In this document: positions 17,523 through 26,069 of the stretch, in pieces
Layout of the letters: each line of letters begins with the position of its first letter
Position numbering within the stretch: position 1 is the stretch's first letter
From: an uncultured Eubacteriales bacterium
GTDB lineage: Bacteria > Bacillota > Clostridia > Peptostreptococcales > Anaerovoracaceae
NCBI GenBank assembly: GCA_910583765.1
Contig: CAJTYS010000010.1
Span: forward strand, 39,153-103,152
Direction: 5' to 3'
DNA: 64,000 nucleotides
The notes under the pieces: model-generated
What the model saw: the letters and a program-made list of their open reading frames with translations, nothing else
Database searches by the model: none
What the model was told of the DNA's origin: nothing
Made by a program: the position numbers and the translations under genes

Positions 17523-19262
17523 TCAACCAGCCTGTATCAGCACGTTCTTCCCCTCAAAAGCGAAGGCGTACTTGCGTATTTTTTCCGCCGGAACGCCTCT
17601 AGCTTCCAGCGCTGCGGCGTATCGCTTTTCTTCGATCTGGGCCAGAGCCGCCCGCGCTGTGTCTTCCAGGGCTTTCTCTTTCTTGGGCTGAAACACTTTG
17701 AATTCCAGAATCATGGCATCGTCTTCCGTGTTCAGCGGCTCCAGCATCACGTCGTATCTGCCGAATCCGCTTTCCCGATTGGATGTCAACGCATACCTTC
17801 CGGATAGTTCCACCATTAAGCCCAGAACGAAGCCATGGTAGAAGCAGGCACTTGAATTTTGCTCGTCAAAATTCTTAGTGATCGCTTCCACAGCGTGAAA
17901 GCGTTCATGATCAGAGCCGGAAGGCCGCTTCCCCGCATCAAAATAGCTAAAGGTCGCTAACGCCACTTTGTTCATGTATGCGTTCATGGCTTCCAGATCG
18001 CTTGACAGCAAAACTTTTATAAAATCATTGTAACTGGCGGAACCTTTTCGGAACCATCCTCGCACCAGGGAACGAAACATGTGCTGCGTTTCCCTGTTGG
18101 TCAGTGCCAATTCGTATTGAGGTCCATCCAAACCATCCTCCCGACTGGCCACTTTCAAGTATCCGCTAGCCAAAAGTAGGCTCCAGATGGCCATCTCGTC
18201 CTCATCTAATACGCTGTACACCACTTGTTCGTCCAGTTTCGTCACAATGTTTTTCCCCTCTAGCAACCGCTGGAAATCCAACTTTAACTCTTTTCCGCCT
18301 TCACGAATCAGCTTCCCCGCCAAGTCGTTGGAACTGGAATTAGCCCAATACAGGCCCAGTTCCCTGGTGTCCAAGTAATTGATGATGGACCAGGGATTGT
18401 AAATGTCGGTCTTGTCTCCGAAGGTGAAACCGTCATACCAAGCCTTCACTTCTTCTTTCCGCTCCGGCAGCCCCTGTTCGTCCAAAGCCGCAAAGACTTC
18501 TTCTTCCGTGAATCCGAAACAATCTGCGTATTCCCTAGAAGTGGTGGTCACCACTTTCAAATTGTTCAGGCCTGAAAAGATGGATTCCTTGCTCACCCTG
18601 GTGATCCCCGTCATGAGGTCTCGCTCCAGATATGGGTTGGCTTTAAAACTGGACTTGAACAGCCTGCGCATAAAAACGGACAATTCCTCCCAATACCCGT
18701 TCACGTAAGCCTGCTGCATGGGCGTGTCGTATTCGTCCAGCAAAATGATGACCCTTTTTTTGTGGAAACGGCACAAGTAGTCAGACAGCGCCCTGATGGA
18801 TGACGCAGCTCTGACGTCCGACATGTCCGCCGACACGTTCTGAAAAGTTTCTTTTTCCTTTTCGTTTAGCAGACCGGTTTCCAACAAAAAATCGAACTTG
18901 TTGTATAGTTCCTCGATGGTCAGACAAATGGTCTCTCTGGCCTCCTCGAAAGAACGGGCTTCCAGATCCGCAAAGCTGAAAAAGATCACTGGGTACGTCC
19001 CCTGCAGCTCCCTGTATGTTTCGTCTTCCCAGATGGAGAGTCCCTCGAACAATTCTCCCCTTGCCGCATAATCCGTGGAAAAAAACTTCTCTACCATGCT
19101 CATGTTCAACGTCTTTCCGAATCGCCGGGGACGGGTGATCAGCGTCACTTCATCGTCCGCTTCCCACCATTCTTTGATGAAATAAGTTTTGTCCACGTAA
19201 AAGTTGTCTTTCATCCGCAGCTTTTCATAATCCTGCCGCCCGATGCTGACCGTTCTCGCCAT
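17523..19262 (-). CDS. AAA-ATPase-like / PD-(D/E)XK nuclease-domain protein (DUF1703-type), copy 1
   Basis: 579-residue protein of a widespread but functionally uncharacterised family. The N-terminal ATPase domain starts with FYVDKTYFIKEWW, has the P-loop variant RPRRFGKTLNMSM (around residue 45) and Walker B VIILLDEYDTPMQQAY (around 170). The C-terminus carries a PD-(D/E)XK-like core (GFGRYDVMLEP, then ILEFKVFQPKKEKA). It starts at ATG 19262 with ACAGGAGGAAAAGAC. It lies between two XRE genes in what looks like an insertion between two glycan loci. The residues suggest ATP-dependent nuclease activity, not shown for this family as far as I know. Confidence 0.85.
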   Translation of the reverse strand: MARTVSIGRQDYEKLRMKDNFYVDKTYFIKEWWEADDEVTLITRPRRFGKTLNMSMVEKFFSTDYAARGELFEGLSIWEDETYRELQGTYPVIFFSFADLEARSFEEARETICLTIEELYNKFDFLLETGLLNEKEKETFQNVSADMSDVRAASSIRALSDYLCRFHKKRVIILLDEYDTPMQQAYVNGYWEELSVFMRRLFKSSFKANPYLERDLMTGITRVSKESIFSGLNNLKVVTTTSREYADCFGFTEEEVFAALDEQGLPERKEEVKAWYDGFTFGDKTDIYNPWSIINYLDTRELGLYWANSSSNDLAGKLIREGGKELKLDFQRLLEGKNIVTKLDEQVVYSVLDEDEMAIWSLLLASGYLKVASREDGLDGPQYELALTNRETQHMFRSLVRGWFRKGSASYNDFIKVLLSSDLEAMNAYMNKVALATFSYFDAGKRPSGSDHERFHAVEAITKNFDEQNSSACFYHGFVLGLMVELSGRYALTSNRESGFGRYDVMLEPLNTEDDAMILEFKVFQPKKEKALEDTARAALAQIEEKRYAAALEARGVPAEKIRKYAFAFEGKNVLIQAG

Positions 19263-19734
19263 GTCTTTTCCTCCTGTCTCCCCTGTGTCTCTTTTTTAGT
19301 TTTGCCTCGCTAGCGCCTGTTATCCCTTATTATACCATGAATTTCCTCTGAAAATACAACTGGAATTCATGATTCAATGAACGCTTCCCCGCAGCAACGC
19401 CATATCAATTGATTGCGTTCATTATACCACAGAACGGTAGAATGCGGCGCTCTTTTCGCAAGGAGTCATCCAAAGCACCCTCACTTTTGGGGAAGACGGC
19501 GACCTTGACTTCATTGCGAGCTTTCTCATGTTTTGAACGCAACGTACGCAATGAATTGCATGCCATAAATCCCAATCGTACCATCGTCAAAATGGCAATG
19601 TTTTGCCCTGATACTCCCAACCATGCGAACACCATACCGATATGTCAGCGCAAAATGTCGGCATGTCATGCTGTCGTTTTTTGTCAAATCATTTTATCGA
19701 TAGAAAGAAACAAACACGTCAGGAGGTGTAAATC
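19263..19734. promoter_or_regulatory. Divergent control region rich in inverted repeats
   Basis: A 470-base gap with no gene. For the ATPase gene there is a minus-strand -10 TATAAT at 19329-19334, with only a weak -35. Around it lie two inverted repeats: CATGAATTTCC/GGAATTCATG (19336-19346 with 19362-19371) and AATGAACGC/GCGTTCATT (19376-19384 with 19415-19423). ATTATACCA occurs twice (19329 and 19421). Further right is GCAATGAATTGC, a short palindrome. These are candidate operators for the flanking XRE proteins; none is proven. Confidence 0.4.
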
Positions 19735-20094
19735 ATGAAACAACAATCGAACCCTTTGAAAAAACGGCTGGCGATGAACTTGTCCATGTGCCGCACCGCC
19801 CGCCAAAGCTCTCTGGTGGGTTTCGCTCAGGAGCTGGGCGTTTCCCGTTCCCAGCTGCAGGCTTACCTGAAAGAAAAGAGCAATCCTACGCTATGCATCA
19901 TAGAGGACATATCCATGAATCTAGGCGTTCCGCCCCAGTCCCTGCTGACGGATCCGGGATCCAAGATGCGGTCCTGCGTTTCCCAGCTTTCAGAACGGAA
20001 AAAGGAAGACTTGGAACGTGCGCTGTTGCTTTTGCTGACTTTCCTGGAGGCTGACAAAAAGTTGGACGAATCAAAGCTTGAAAAAGAGGAATAG
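19735..20094 (+). CDS. XRE-family helix-turn-helix regulator (second paralogue)
   Basis: 119-residue DNA-binding protein with the HTH around residues 10-70 (SLVGFAQELGVSRSQLQAYL, then NPTLCIIEDISMNLGV) and a Lys/Glu-rich helical tail. It aligns along its length with the XRE protein at 17080-17433, so the two are paralogues. The ribosome site CAGGAGGTGTAAATC precedes ATG 19735. It is transcribed away from the ATPase/nuclease gene, sharing its control region. Confidence 0.85.
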   Translation: MKQQSNPLKKRLAMNLSMCRTARQSSLVGFAQELGVSRSQLQAYLKEKSNPTLCIIEDISMNLGVPPQSLLTDPGSKMRSCVSQLSERKKEDLERALLLLLTFLEADKKLDESKLEKEE

Positions 20095-20106
20095 TCAGAA
20101 TATCAG

Positions 20107-20173
20107 AAAGCCTGACATCACACCATGGATGCCAGGCTTTAGAAACTTTTCTGAAATCAGATCCGAAAGTTTC
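20107..20173. terminator. Two tandem hairpins, probable bidirectional terminator
   Basis: Hairpin 1: AAAGCCTG-A-CATC / GATG-C-CAGGCTTT (20107-20119 with 20128-20140), one mismatch. Hairpin 2: GAAACTTT / AAAGTTTC (20142-20149 with 20166-20173), enclosing TCTGA/TCAGA. They lie between the convergent XRE gene and rfbB, the end of the long glycan operon. U-tracts are weak, so termination strength is uncertain. Confidence 0.6.
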
Positions 20174-20301
20174 CAACGGAGATCTTAGTACGCATGATAA
20201 AGCATTTTATCGCTCACGCAGTTCTCATTGCCTTCCTGTCTGTTATGAGATTGCATGTTCTTGAATGTTTTGCATAGATTCTCTTAGGAAATTTCCTCTT
20301 C

Positions 20302-21333
20302 TCATAAATCAGCATACCCCCCCCCATACATTTTTTTATAATATTCCTGATACTCGCCTGAAATGATCTTCTCCCACCATTCCCTGTTTTCTAAATACCA
20401 GTTAATTGTTTTCTTCATCCCTTCTTCAAAGTTAGTTGTAGGCAGCCACCCAAGTTCACTATGGATTTTAGAAGGATCTATGGCATACCGAAGATCATGG
20501 CCTTTTCGATCCGCAACAAAATGAATGAGGGATTGTGGCTTGTTCAATAAATTTAAAAGAGTCTTCACAACTTCTAAGTTCGTTCGTTCATTGTGACCTC
20601 CAATATTGAATATTTCTCCTACTTCTCCATTATGTATGATTTGATCAATCGCCCGGCAATGATCTTCCACATAGAGCCAATCCCTCACGTTTTCTCCCGT
20701 TCCATAAACAGGAAGGCTCTTATCCTCTAACGCCCTGGCAATCATTAATGGAATCAGTTTCTCCGGAAATTGGTATGGCCCATAATTATTAGAACATCTG
20801 GAAATTGTCACTGGAATCTGGTATGTTCTATGATACGCCATTACCAACAAATCCGCTGCTGCTTTAGAGGCTGAATACGGGCTGGAAGCTGTGATCGGTG
20901 TAGTCTCAGTAAAAAAAGCATGCGGATTATCTAGTGGCAAATCGCCATAGACTTCGTCCGTACTTACCTGATGATATCGAATTCCTCCAAACTTCCGGAA
21001 AGCATCCATCAAAACCTGAGTCCCTATTACATTCGTTTGCAGAAAAACTCCTGGGTCCTCAATGGAACGATCCACATGGGACTCAGCAGCAAAGTTAATG
21101 ACGAGATCAAATTGCTCTTTCTCGAATAAATCAAATACGCTTTCCCTATCCGAAATATCACCTTTCACAAATTTGAAATTGCTGTTTTCCATTGCTGGTT
21201 TTAAGGTTTCCAAATTACCCGCATAGGTTAACGCATCATACCCTACGATTTTGTAGTCTGGATGCTTGTCCAATGAGTAAAACACAAAGTTGCTTCCTAT
21301 AAAACCTGCTGCTCCTGTAATTAATAGTTTCAT
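20302..21333 (-). CDS. rfbB: dTDP-glucose 4,6-dehydratase
   Basis: Converts dTDP-glucose to dTDP-4-keto-6-deoxyglucose. The 343-residue SDR protein has the NAD motif TGAAGFIG (6-13), TDE (125-127) and the YxxxK pair Y153/K157, as in RfbB/RmlB. No rfbC or rfbD is present, so the product is not going to rhamnose here; WecE in the same operon uses it. It overlaps rfbA by ATGA. The gene ends ATG TAT then nine G (YGGG, then YADL and stop): one base fewer would add a tail of about 33 residues, one more would end it at VC. Confidence 0.95.
   Translation of the reverse strand: MKLLITGAAGFIGSNFVFYSLDKHPDYKIVGYDALTYAGNLETLKPAMENSNFKFVKGDISDRESVFDLFEKEQFDLVINFAAESHVDRSIEDPGVFLQTNVIGTQVLMDAFRKFGGIRYHQVSTDEVYGDLPLDNPHAFFTETTPITASSPYSASKAAADLLVMAYHRTYQIPVTISRCSNNYGPYQFPEKLIPLMIARALEDKSLPVYGTGENVRDWLYVEDHCRAIDQIIHNGEVGEIFNIGGHNERTNLEVVKTLLNLLNKPQSLIHFVADRKGHDLRYAIDPSKIHSELGWLPTTNFEEGMKKTINWYLENREWWEKIISGEYQEYYKKMYGGGYADL
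20317..20325 (-). repeat. Poly-G tract (9 G on coding strand) at rfbB 3' end
   Basis: Uninterrupted run of nine G residues on the coding strand encoding three glycines five codons before the rfbB stop. Slippage here would change only the C-terminal tail of RfbB and the spacing to the terminator hairpins. It is one of three such tracts, all in this operon. Confidence 0.9.
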
Positions 21334-22205
21334 GCTCTCACCTCATCTAATAAGGACAATACATACTTTCCATACGCAGTCATTTTTAAGCCATTCCCAA
21401 TTGATTGGAGCTGTTCATTATCTATAAACCCTCTCCTCCATGCAATTTCTTCTAAGCACGCAATATAAAACCCTTGCCGTGACTGAACTGCCTCAACAAA
21501 TTCTGCTGCTTTCAGCATTCCTTCCGGAGTCCCTGTATCTAACCATGCCATTCCACGCCCCATCAGCGCCACTTTCAAGTCACCGCGTTCCAAATATGCA
21601 TTATTCACTGATGTGATTTCCAGTTCTCCTCGTGTAGAAGGTTCAACATTTTGGGCAATTTTGATGACATCGTTATCATAAAAATATAATCCGGGAACCG
21701 CAAAGTTTGATTTTGGTTTCTTTGGTTTTTCCTCAATAGAGAGTACATTATTATTCTCATCGAACTCTACCACACCAAATGCCGAAGCATCTTTTACTGG
21801 ATAGCCAAAAATAGTCGCTCCATGCTCCTGTTTCTGTGCATTTAACAACACTTTTGTTAAATCTTGTCCAAAAAAAACATTGTCCCCTAATACCAGGCAA
21901 ACCTTATCAGTTCCTATAAACTTTTCTCCGATGATAAATGCCTCCGCTAATCCTCTTGGCTTTTCCTGCACTCCATATTGAAATTTAACGCCCAGCTTGC
22001 TGCCATCTCCAAGAAGGCACTCATAATCATCAATATCTTCTGGTGTAGATATAATTAAAATTTCACGAATCCCTGCCAATAATAGCACTGAAATCGGATA
22101 ATAGATTAAAGGCTTATCATAAATCGGCAGCAGTTGTTTGGATATGGCTTTTGTCATGGGATAAAGGCGCGTCCCCTTCCCTCCCGCAAGTACGATTCCT
22201 CTCAT
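21330..22205 (-). CDS. rfbA: Glucose-1-phosphate thymidylyltransferase
   Basis: Makes dTDP-glucose from glucose-1-phosphate and dTTP, the first step of the dTDP-deoxysugar route. The 291-residue protein opens with MRGIVLAGGKGTRLYPMT, and has EKPRGLAEAFIIG and GDNVFFG as in RmlA. Length is typical. It couples to rfbB through an ATGA overlap and lies 33 bases downstream of a small membrane gene of the decoration cassette. Confidence 0.96.
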   Translation of the reverse strand: MRGIVLAGGKGTRLYPMTKAISKQLLPIYDKPLIYYPISVLLLAGIREILIISTPEDIDDYECLLGDGSKLGVKFQYGVQEKPRGLAEAFIIGEKFIGTDKVCLVLGDNVFFGQDLTKVLLNAQKQEHGATIFGYPVKDASAFGVVEFDENNNVLSIEEKPKKPKSNFAVPGLYFYDNDVIKIAQNVEPSTRGELEITSVNNAYLERGDLKVALMGRGMAWLDTGTPEGMLKAAEFVEAVQSRQGFYIACLEEIAWRRGFIDNEQLQSIGNGLKMTAYGKYVLSLLDEVRA

Positions 22206-22238
22206 ATTCGGTTCCTCTCATATTTCTTTTATGCCTGG

Positions 22239-22574
22239 TTACAGTGTACAAACAACGATTCCTATCACAATCAATCCTAATCCTATCAATTTCTGTTTTG
22301 ATAGTTGCTCTTTTAAGAAAGCGCAACTCATAACAGCAACAAAAATATATTCAGAACTAGCGAAAACGGGTCCCAATGATAATGGAACGCCTTTGTATGC
22401 ATACATTGTGCAGAAGGTCGCAAAGATAAAAATAATGTAAGAAAAAACAACTCTGATATTTAAATAATCTTTGATAAGGCTATCATACTTTCTCATCGCA
22501 GACTTTTTTAGTAAAATCTGCGATATAGATGAAACCAACACACCAGTCAATAGAATACTCACATAAAAAAACAT
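22239..22574 (-). CDS. Small EamA/SMR-type membrane protein (ArnE/ArnF-like), subunit 2
   Basis: 111-residue protein with four transmembrane segments and the SMR/EamA-like end KQKLIGLGLIVIGIVVCTL. A longer frame opens at 22646, but it would overlap the upstream gene; ATG 22574 follows the upstream stop by four bases and has GGATGAGAGA. Together with the adjacent 126-residue protein it resembles the ArnE/ArnF pair that flips undecaprenyl-phosphate-linked aminoarabinose. The neighbouring ArnC-like transferase and GT-C protein support a sugar-lipid flippase role. Confidence 0.75.
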   Translation of the reverse strand: MFFYVSILLTGVLVSSISQILLKKSAMRKYDSLIKDYLNIRVVFSYIIFIFATFCTMYAYKGVPLSLGPVFASSEYIFVAVMSCAFLKEQLSKQKLIGLGLIVIGIVVCTL

Positions 22575-22578
22575 TCTC

Positions 22579-22959
22579 TCATCCGTTTCTGCTTCGCATG
22601 CGCTCTTTATCATCGAAAACCACAACACAAATTCCAATGAATACAATCATCCCACCAAAAACTTTATTCCATGTGATTTGCTCCTCAAATACTACATGGC
22701 CCCAAGCCATACTCCATAATATAGTAACCGCTTTATTACAAAAGGCTATTGTCAATGGTACGTGCTTTAAAATTTGTTGCCAAAAAAAAGCATATATCGC
22801 AAGAATCAGCAACACGCTCCCATATAAGCAGAACCATCGTACAGAAAACCAATAACTATTTGCTGCGAGTTTTGATAAAATGCCACTCACGGAAAACAAA
22901 AGTAGGACAAGGTGCATCAGAACATATGGCTTAATCGAATTATTACGTATGTCTTCCAT
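22579..22959 (-). CDS. Small EamA/SMR-type membrane protein (ArnE/ArnF-like), subunit 1
   Basis: 126-residue protein with four predicted membrane helices (starting near residue 13, 38, 70 and 102) and the EamA-like VVFEEQITWNKVFGGMIVFIGI segment shortened here to its core (WNKVFGGMIVFIGICVVVF). It overlaps the 3' end of the ArnC-like gene (ATG at 22959, that stop at 22943) and precedes the second small subunit by four bases, so the three are translationally linked. It is probably half of a heterodimeric lipid-linked sugar flippase. Drug or metabolite transport is possible but less fitting. Confidence 0.75.
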   Translation of the reverse strand: MEDIRNNSIKPYVLMHLVLLLFSVSGILSKLAANSYWFSVRWFCLYGSVLLILAIYAFFWQQILKHVPLTIAFCNKAVTILWSMAWGHVVFEEQITWNKVFGGMIVFIGICVVVFDDKERMRSRNG

Positions 22960-23878
22960 CTTTTATGATCTCCTTGATCACATATTGCGGGCTCTCATTG
23001 ATACTGATATAAATTCTCCCTATATATTCTCCAATCATCCCTAATAGTAACATGATCATCCCTCCAAGAAATAACATGGCTGCCATAAGCGAACTGTATC
23101 CTATTACAATATTAGGATTAACTAGTTTATGTATAACTGTATATACACCAATCATAAACCCCATGCATGCTACTATCATCCCTAAAATAATAGATACTCT
23201 TAGAGGCTTTATTGAAAACGCCGTAAAACCATTGATCCATAGCGCTAACAACTTCTTAAAGGAATATCCCGATTGTCCTGACAATCGCTGTCTCTGTGCA
23301 ACTTTGACAGATGTTATATTATTTGTAGTACGAAAAATCAATCCCGCAATATAGGGATATGGATTTTTATACTTTAAAATCTCGTCTACTACATATCGTT
23401 TCATGGCTACAAAGGAAGATGTTCCAATCTCTTTAGGCTTTCCAATTAACCAATTAGCCATATATCTGTTCACAATCGTACCCACTCTTCGTCCTATGGA
23501 TCTCTCACTCCGCTCATGATAGTCTGCATAAACCACATCGTATCCCTTTTTAATTTTGTCTATAAGATCAATTGCGTTTATAATTGGCGTTTGTCCATCA
23601 TCGTCCGCACAAATAACCAGATCTCCCTGTGTACGGCCTAATCCTGCCATAAGAGCCGCATGCTGTCCCATATTTTTTGCAAGTAATATCCCCGTAATCG
23701 CTGGATGATTTTGCGAAAGAACTTTGATTTCCTTCGCAGTTTCATCTGGCGAACAATCATCGACCAATATAATTTCGTATTGATAATTTGTTGATTCCAT
23801 TACGTTAAATATTTCACTCACAACAGAGTTCAAGTTTTTTTCAGATTTATAGCATGGAATTACAAATGATATTAACAT
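22943..23878 (-). CDS. Undecaprenyl-phosphate glycosyltransferase (ArnC/GtrB-like GT2)
   Basis: 311-residue GT2 with the catalytic domain in residues 1-220 (SFVIPCYKSEKNL, LVDDCSPDETAKEI, CADDDGQTP) and two C-terminal membrane helices (around 230-255 and 265-290), the architecture of dolichol/undecaprenyl-phosphate sugar transferases. It would move a sugar from a nucleotide donor to undecaprenyl phosphate at the inner face. It is placed directly before the small flippase pair and next to dTDP-sugar genes, so dTDP-Fuc4N-acyl is the likely donor by context. Confidence 0.88.
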   Translation of the reverse strand: MLISFVIPCYKSEKNLNSVVSEIFNVMESTNYQYEIILVDDCSPDETAKEIKVLSQNHPAITGILLAKNMGQHAALMAGLGRTQGDLVICADDDGQTPIINAIDLIDKIKKGYDVVYADYHERSERSIGRRVGTIVNRYMANWLIGKPKEIGTSSFVAMKRYVVDEILKYKNPYPYIAGLIFRTTNNITSVKVAQRQRLSGQSGYSFKKLLALWINGFTAFSIKPLRVSIILGMIVACMGFMIGVYTVIHKLVNPNIVIGYSSLMAAMLFLGGMIMLLLGMIGEYIGRIYISINESPQYVIKEIIKDGRHT

Positions 23879-23973
23879 TATGTGTTTTCCTTTCTAACAA
23901 TTTTATTAAGACCGCACGCTACCATTGCTTTTTATCAACACTAAATCGCTCCAGAAACAATCCCTCATATTAT

Positions 23974-24843
23974 CTATTTCTCACGTTCCACTAATTCCAT
24001 AAATCGTACAATTCTCTCTGCCCGCCTTTGCATTGGAGGGCCCACCATAACGTCACCTAACATAACGCACCCAGCTCCCTCCCTATTTGATTTTTCAATA
24101 GCTCTGATAATCTCTTTTGAAATCCTAACATCTTCTTTACTCGGAGTAAAACAGCGATTCGCATCTTCTATTTGCCTTGGATTTATCAGCAATGATCCGC
24201 CAAATCCCAACTCAAAAGCCTCTTGTTTTTCTCTTATAAAACCTTCTTGATCTTGCAAATCTAAAAATGGTGTATCAATTGGTACAATTCCTACGCTTCG
24301 CGCTGCCATTGCAATCAATGCTTTTGGTGTATCAAATGCTTTTGGAGGGCATCCATGAGTTCCCCAGATATCATTTAAATAGTCCTCACCACCAAAACAT
24401 ATAGCTACAGTTCTATCTGAGTGCCGTACAATACTAGCTAAATTTAAAACAGCTGCCGCAGTCTCCACCAATGGTGCCAATTTAAAATATCCATTTTCAA
24501 TATCTAATTCTTTTTCTTTCTGGCTCAACAACTTATCCAAATACAACATATCCTCTTCTGAGGATATTTTAGGAGGCATAAACCCTGTGATGCACTTATT
24601 TGCACATGCGTTAATATCTTCCAAAAGCATCGGCGATTCTAAAGGATTCGTTCTAATGAACACCTTCTTTCCATTTGTGCCTTTCATTATATATTCAGCA
24701 GCATTTTTTCGTGCAGTCTTCTTATCGCTCTCTGGAACGGAATCTTCAAGGTCAATAATAATCGCATCCGCATTGCTGTTGATACCCTTTTCAATGATTC
24801 TCTTATTATGAGCAGGGACAAACATCATACTTCTAAGTAACAT
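23974..24843 (-). CDS. HpcH/HpaI or CitE-family acyl-CoA lyase/aldolase
   Basis: 289-residue TIM-barrel protein of the citrate lyase beta / malyl-CoA lyase family. It shows RSMMFVPAHN, the DLEDSVP metal-site motif (near residue 42), VETAAAVLNL and FGGEDY (near 150-170), and a C-terminal GAGCVMLGDVMVGPP segment like that of malyl-CoA lyases. These enzymes cleave or form malyl-, methylmalyl- or citramalyl-CoA. No citrate lyase alpha, gamma or other subunits are present. ATG at 24873 is in frame, but GGGGGTGAGGTTGGAA points to ATG 24843. Context is a nucleotide-sugar cassette, so it probably makes an unusual acyl group. Confidence 0.82.
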   Translation of the reverse strand: MLLRSMMFVPAHNKRIIEKGINSNADAIIIDLEDSVPESDKKTARKNAAEYIMKGTNGKKVFIRTNPLESPMLLEDINACANKCITGFMPPKISSEEDMLYLDKLLSQKEKELDIENGYFKLAPLVETAAAVLNLASIVRHSDRTVAICFGGEDYLNDIWGTHGCPPKAFDTPKALIAMAARSVGIVPIDTPFLDLQDQEGFIREKQEAFELGFGGSLLINPRQIEDANRCFTPSKEDVRISKEIIRAIEKSNREGAGCVMLGDVMVGPPMQRRAERIVRFMELVEREK

Positions 24844-24872
24844 TTCCAACCTCACCCCCAATAAATAATACA

Positions 24873-25526
24873 TTAATAATGTATCTCTTGCGCTGGATTC
24901 CCCACTACAATCGTGTTAGGTGGAACATCTTTAACGACTACCGCTCCCATTCCAATAATACTATAATCACCTATCGTAATGTCTTCACGAATGCAGGAAT
25001 TAATCCCAATATGAACACCTTTTCCAACCTTTATCCGTGCGCCTACTGCCGCATTTGTTGCTATATGGCAAAAATCTCCTATTTCTGTATCATGCCCTAC
25101 AAAACAATTACCAAAAAAACTGCAATAATTGCCTACAGAAACATTTGGGCTAAATTGCACAAGTGGCGCAATCAAATTCCCTTTTCCGAATTTACAATAA
25201 TCATATGGAATTTGAGCCGTATGATCAAACGCATTAAAATAGCGGTTTAATGGAACTCCTAAACTTTCAATTTTGTCTATCGTTTCCTTTGCCTTTTTAA
25301 AACCTCCCCAGCCTGTGATTACATAGAGGTTTTCATCTTCCGCAACTAACCGTTTTACATCATTTGTCTTACCTATCACAGGAATTTTTTTATTTAAACC
25401 AATCGAACTTCCTACTTCATCAACATCATTTAGAAATCCTATAAGATTCGCTAATTTGCAGCGATCAATTACACTCGCCGCAATCATTCCGCTTCCATGG
25501 CCTCCTAATATCACTACGTTTTTCAC
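24873..25526 (-). CDS. NeuD/PglD-type sugar O/N-acyltransferase
   Basis: 217-residue acyltransferase: a small N-terminal Rossmann-like domain (MKNVVILGGHGSGMIAASVI) and a left-handed beta-helix of hexapeptide repeats ending VPPNTIVVGNPAQEIHY. The catalytic-type histidine lies in FVGHDTEIG. PglD and NeuD relatives acylate the 4-amino group of nucleotide sugars or O-acetylate sialic acids. Here it lies between the CitE-like and MaoC genes and overlaps MaoC by ATGA, so it could load an unusual acyl-CoA onto dTDP-Fuc4N. Acetylation of the UDP-4-amino sugar made at 40.8-43.9 kb is the alternative. Confidence 0.88.
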   Translation of the reverse strand: MKNVVILGGHGSGMIAASVIDRCKLANLIGFLNDVDEVGSSIGLNKKIPVIGKTNDVKRLVAEDENLYVITGWGGFKKAKETIDKIESLGVPLNRYFNAFDHTAQIPYDYCKFGKGNLIAPLVQFSPNVSVGNYCSFFGNCFVGHDTEIGDFCHIATNAAVGARIKVGKGVHIGINSCIREDITIGDYSIIGMGAVVVKDVPPNTIVVGNPAQEIHY

Positions 25527-25993
25527 TTCTCGCCCTCCCTTCGTTTTACTAGTACTTTCCGTTTAAATCTTAGCACATCTTCATGTCTTTGATTATACCC
25601 TATAGTCTCTACATAGACAATTCCTCTATCGAGTTTATTTTTTGATGGTCTAACATCTATAATTTTAGATCTCGCATATAATGTATCATTTAAAAAGGTG
25701 GGCTTCAAATGTTCCACTTTTTCATACTCTAAATTGGCAATTGCTTTCCCACTAATATCGTTCACAGTCATACCAACTACTAAGCTAAACACTAGTGTCC
25801 CTACAACTAGTATTTGTCCATGCTGTTGTTTTCCTGCATAGTCCATGTTTGTATGCACCGGATGATGGTTCATAGTCAATAATGAAAATAAGTTATTGTC
25901 ACTTTCAAAAATTGTTTTTGACGCAGCATGCTCAATAACCATCCCCTGATAAAAATCTTCTAAATAGCAGCCAATATCGTGCTTCTTCATCAA
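25523..25993 (-). CDS. MaoC-like (R)-hydratase/dehydratase
   Basis: 156-residue single-hotdog MaoC protein. It has DFYQGMVIEHAASKTI near the N-terminus and the MNHHPVHTNMDYAG hydratase site, where the usual motif is N-x-x-H-x-D. Relatives hydrate enoyl-CoA or dehydrate methylmalyl-CoA (mesaconyl-CoA hydratase type). In this operon it precedes the NeuD-like and CitE-like genes with an ATGA overlap, so the three act together. The exact acyl-CoA cannot be read from sequence. Confidence 0.85.
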   Translation of the reverse strand: MMKKHDIGCYLEDFYQGMVIEHAASKTIFESDNNLFSLLTMNHHPVHTNMDYAGKQQHGQILVVGTLVFSLVVGMTVNDISGKAIANLEYEKVEHLKPTFLNDTLYARSKIIDVRPSKNKLDRGIVYVETIGYNQRHEDVLRFKRKVLVKRREGEK

Positions 25994-26069
25994 TAGCTCC
26001 CTCCTTAGGTTTATCTATGCAGATATTAGCATCATAACTCTATCATAGACAACCAAACCTTCATTTAAT

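Noticed and set aside
20302..22205. dTDP-rhamnose biosynthesis
   Set aside because: rfbC and rfbD are absent; the operon instead has WecE, so the intermediate goes to dTDP-Fuc4N.
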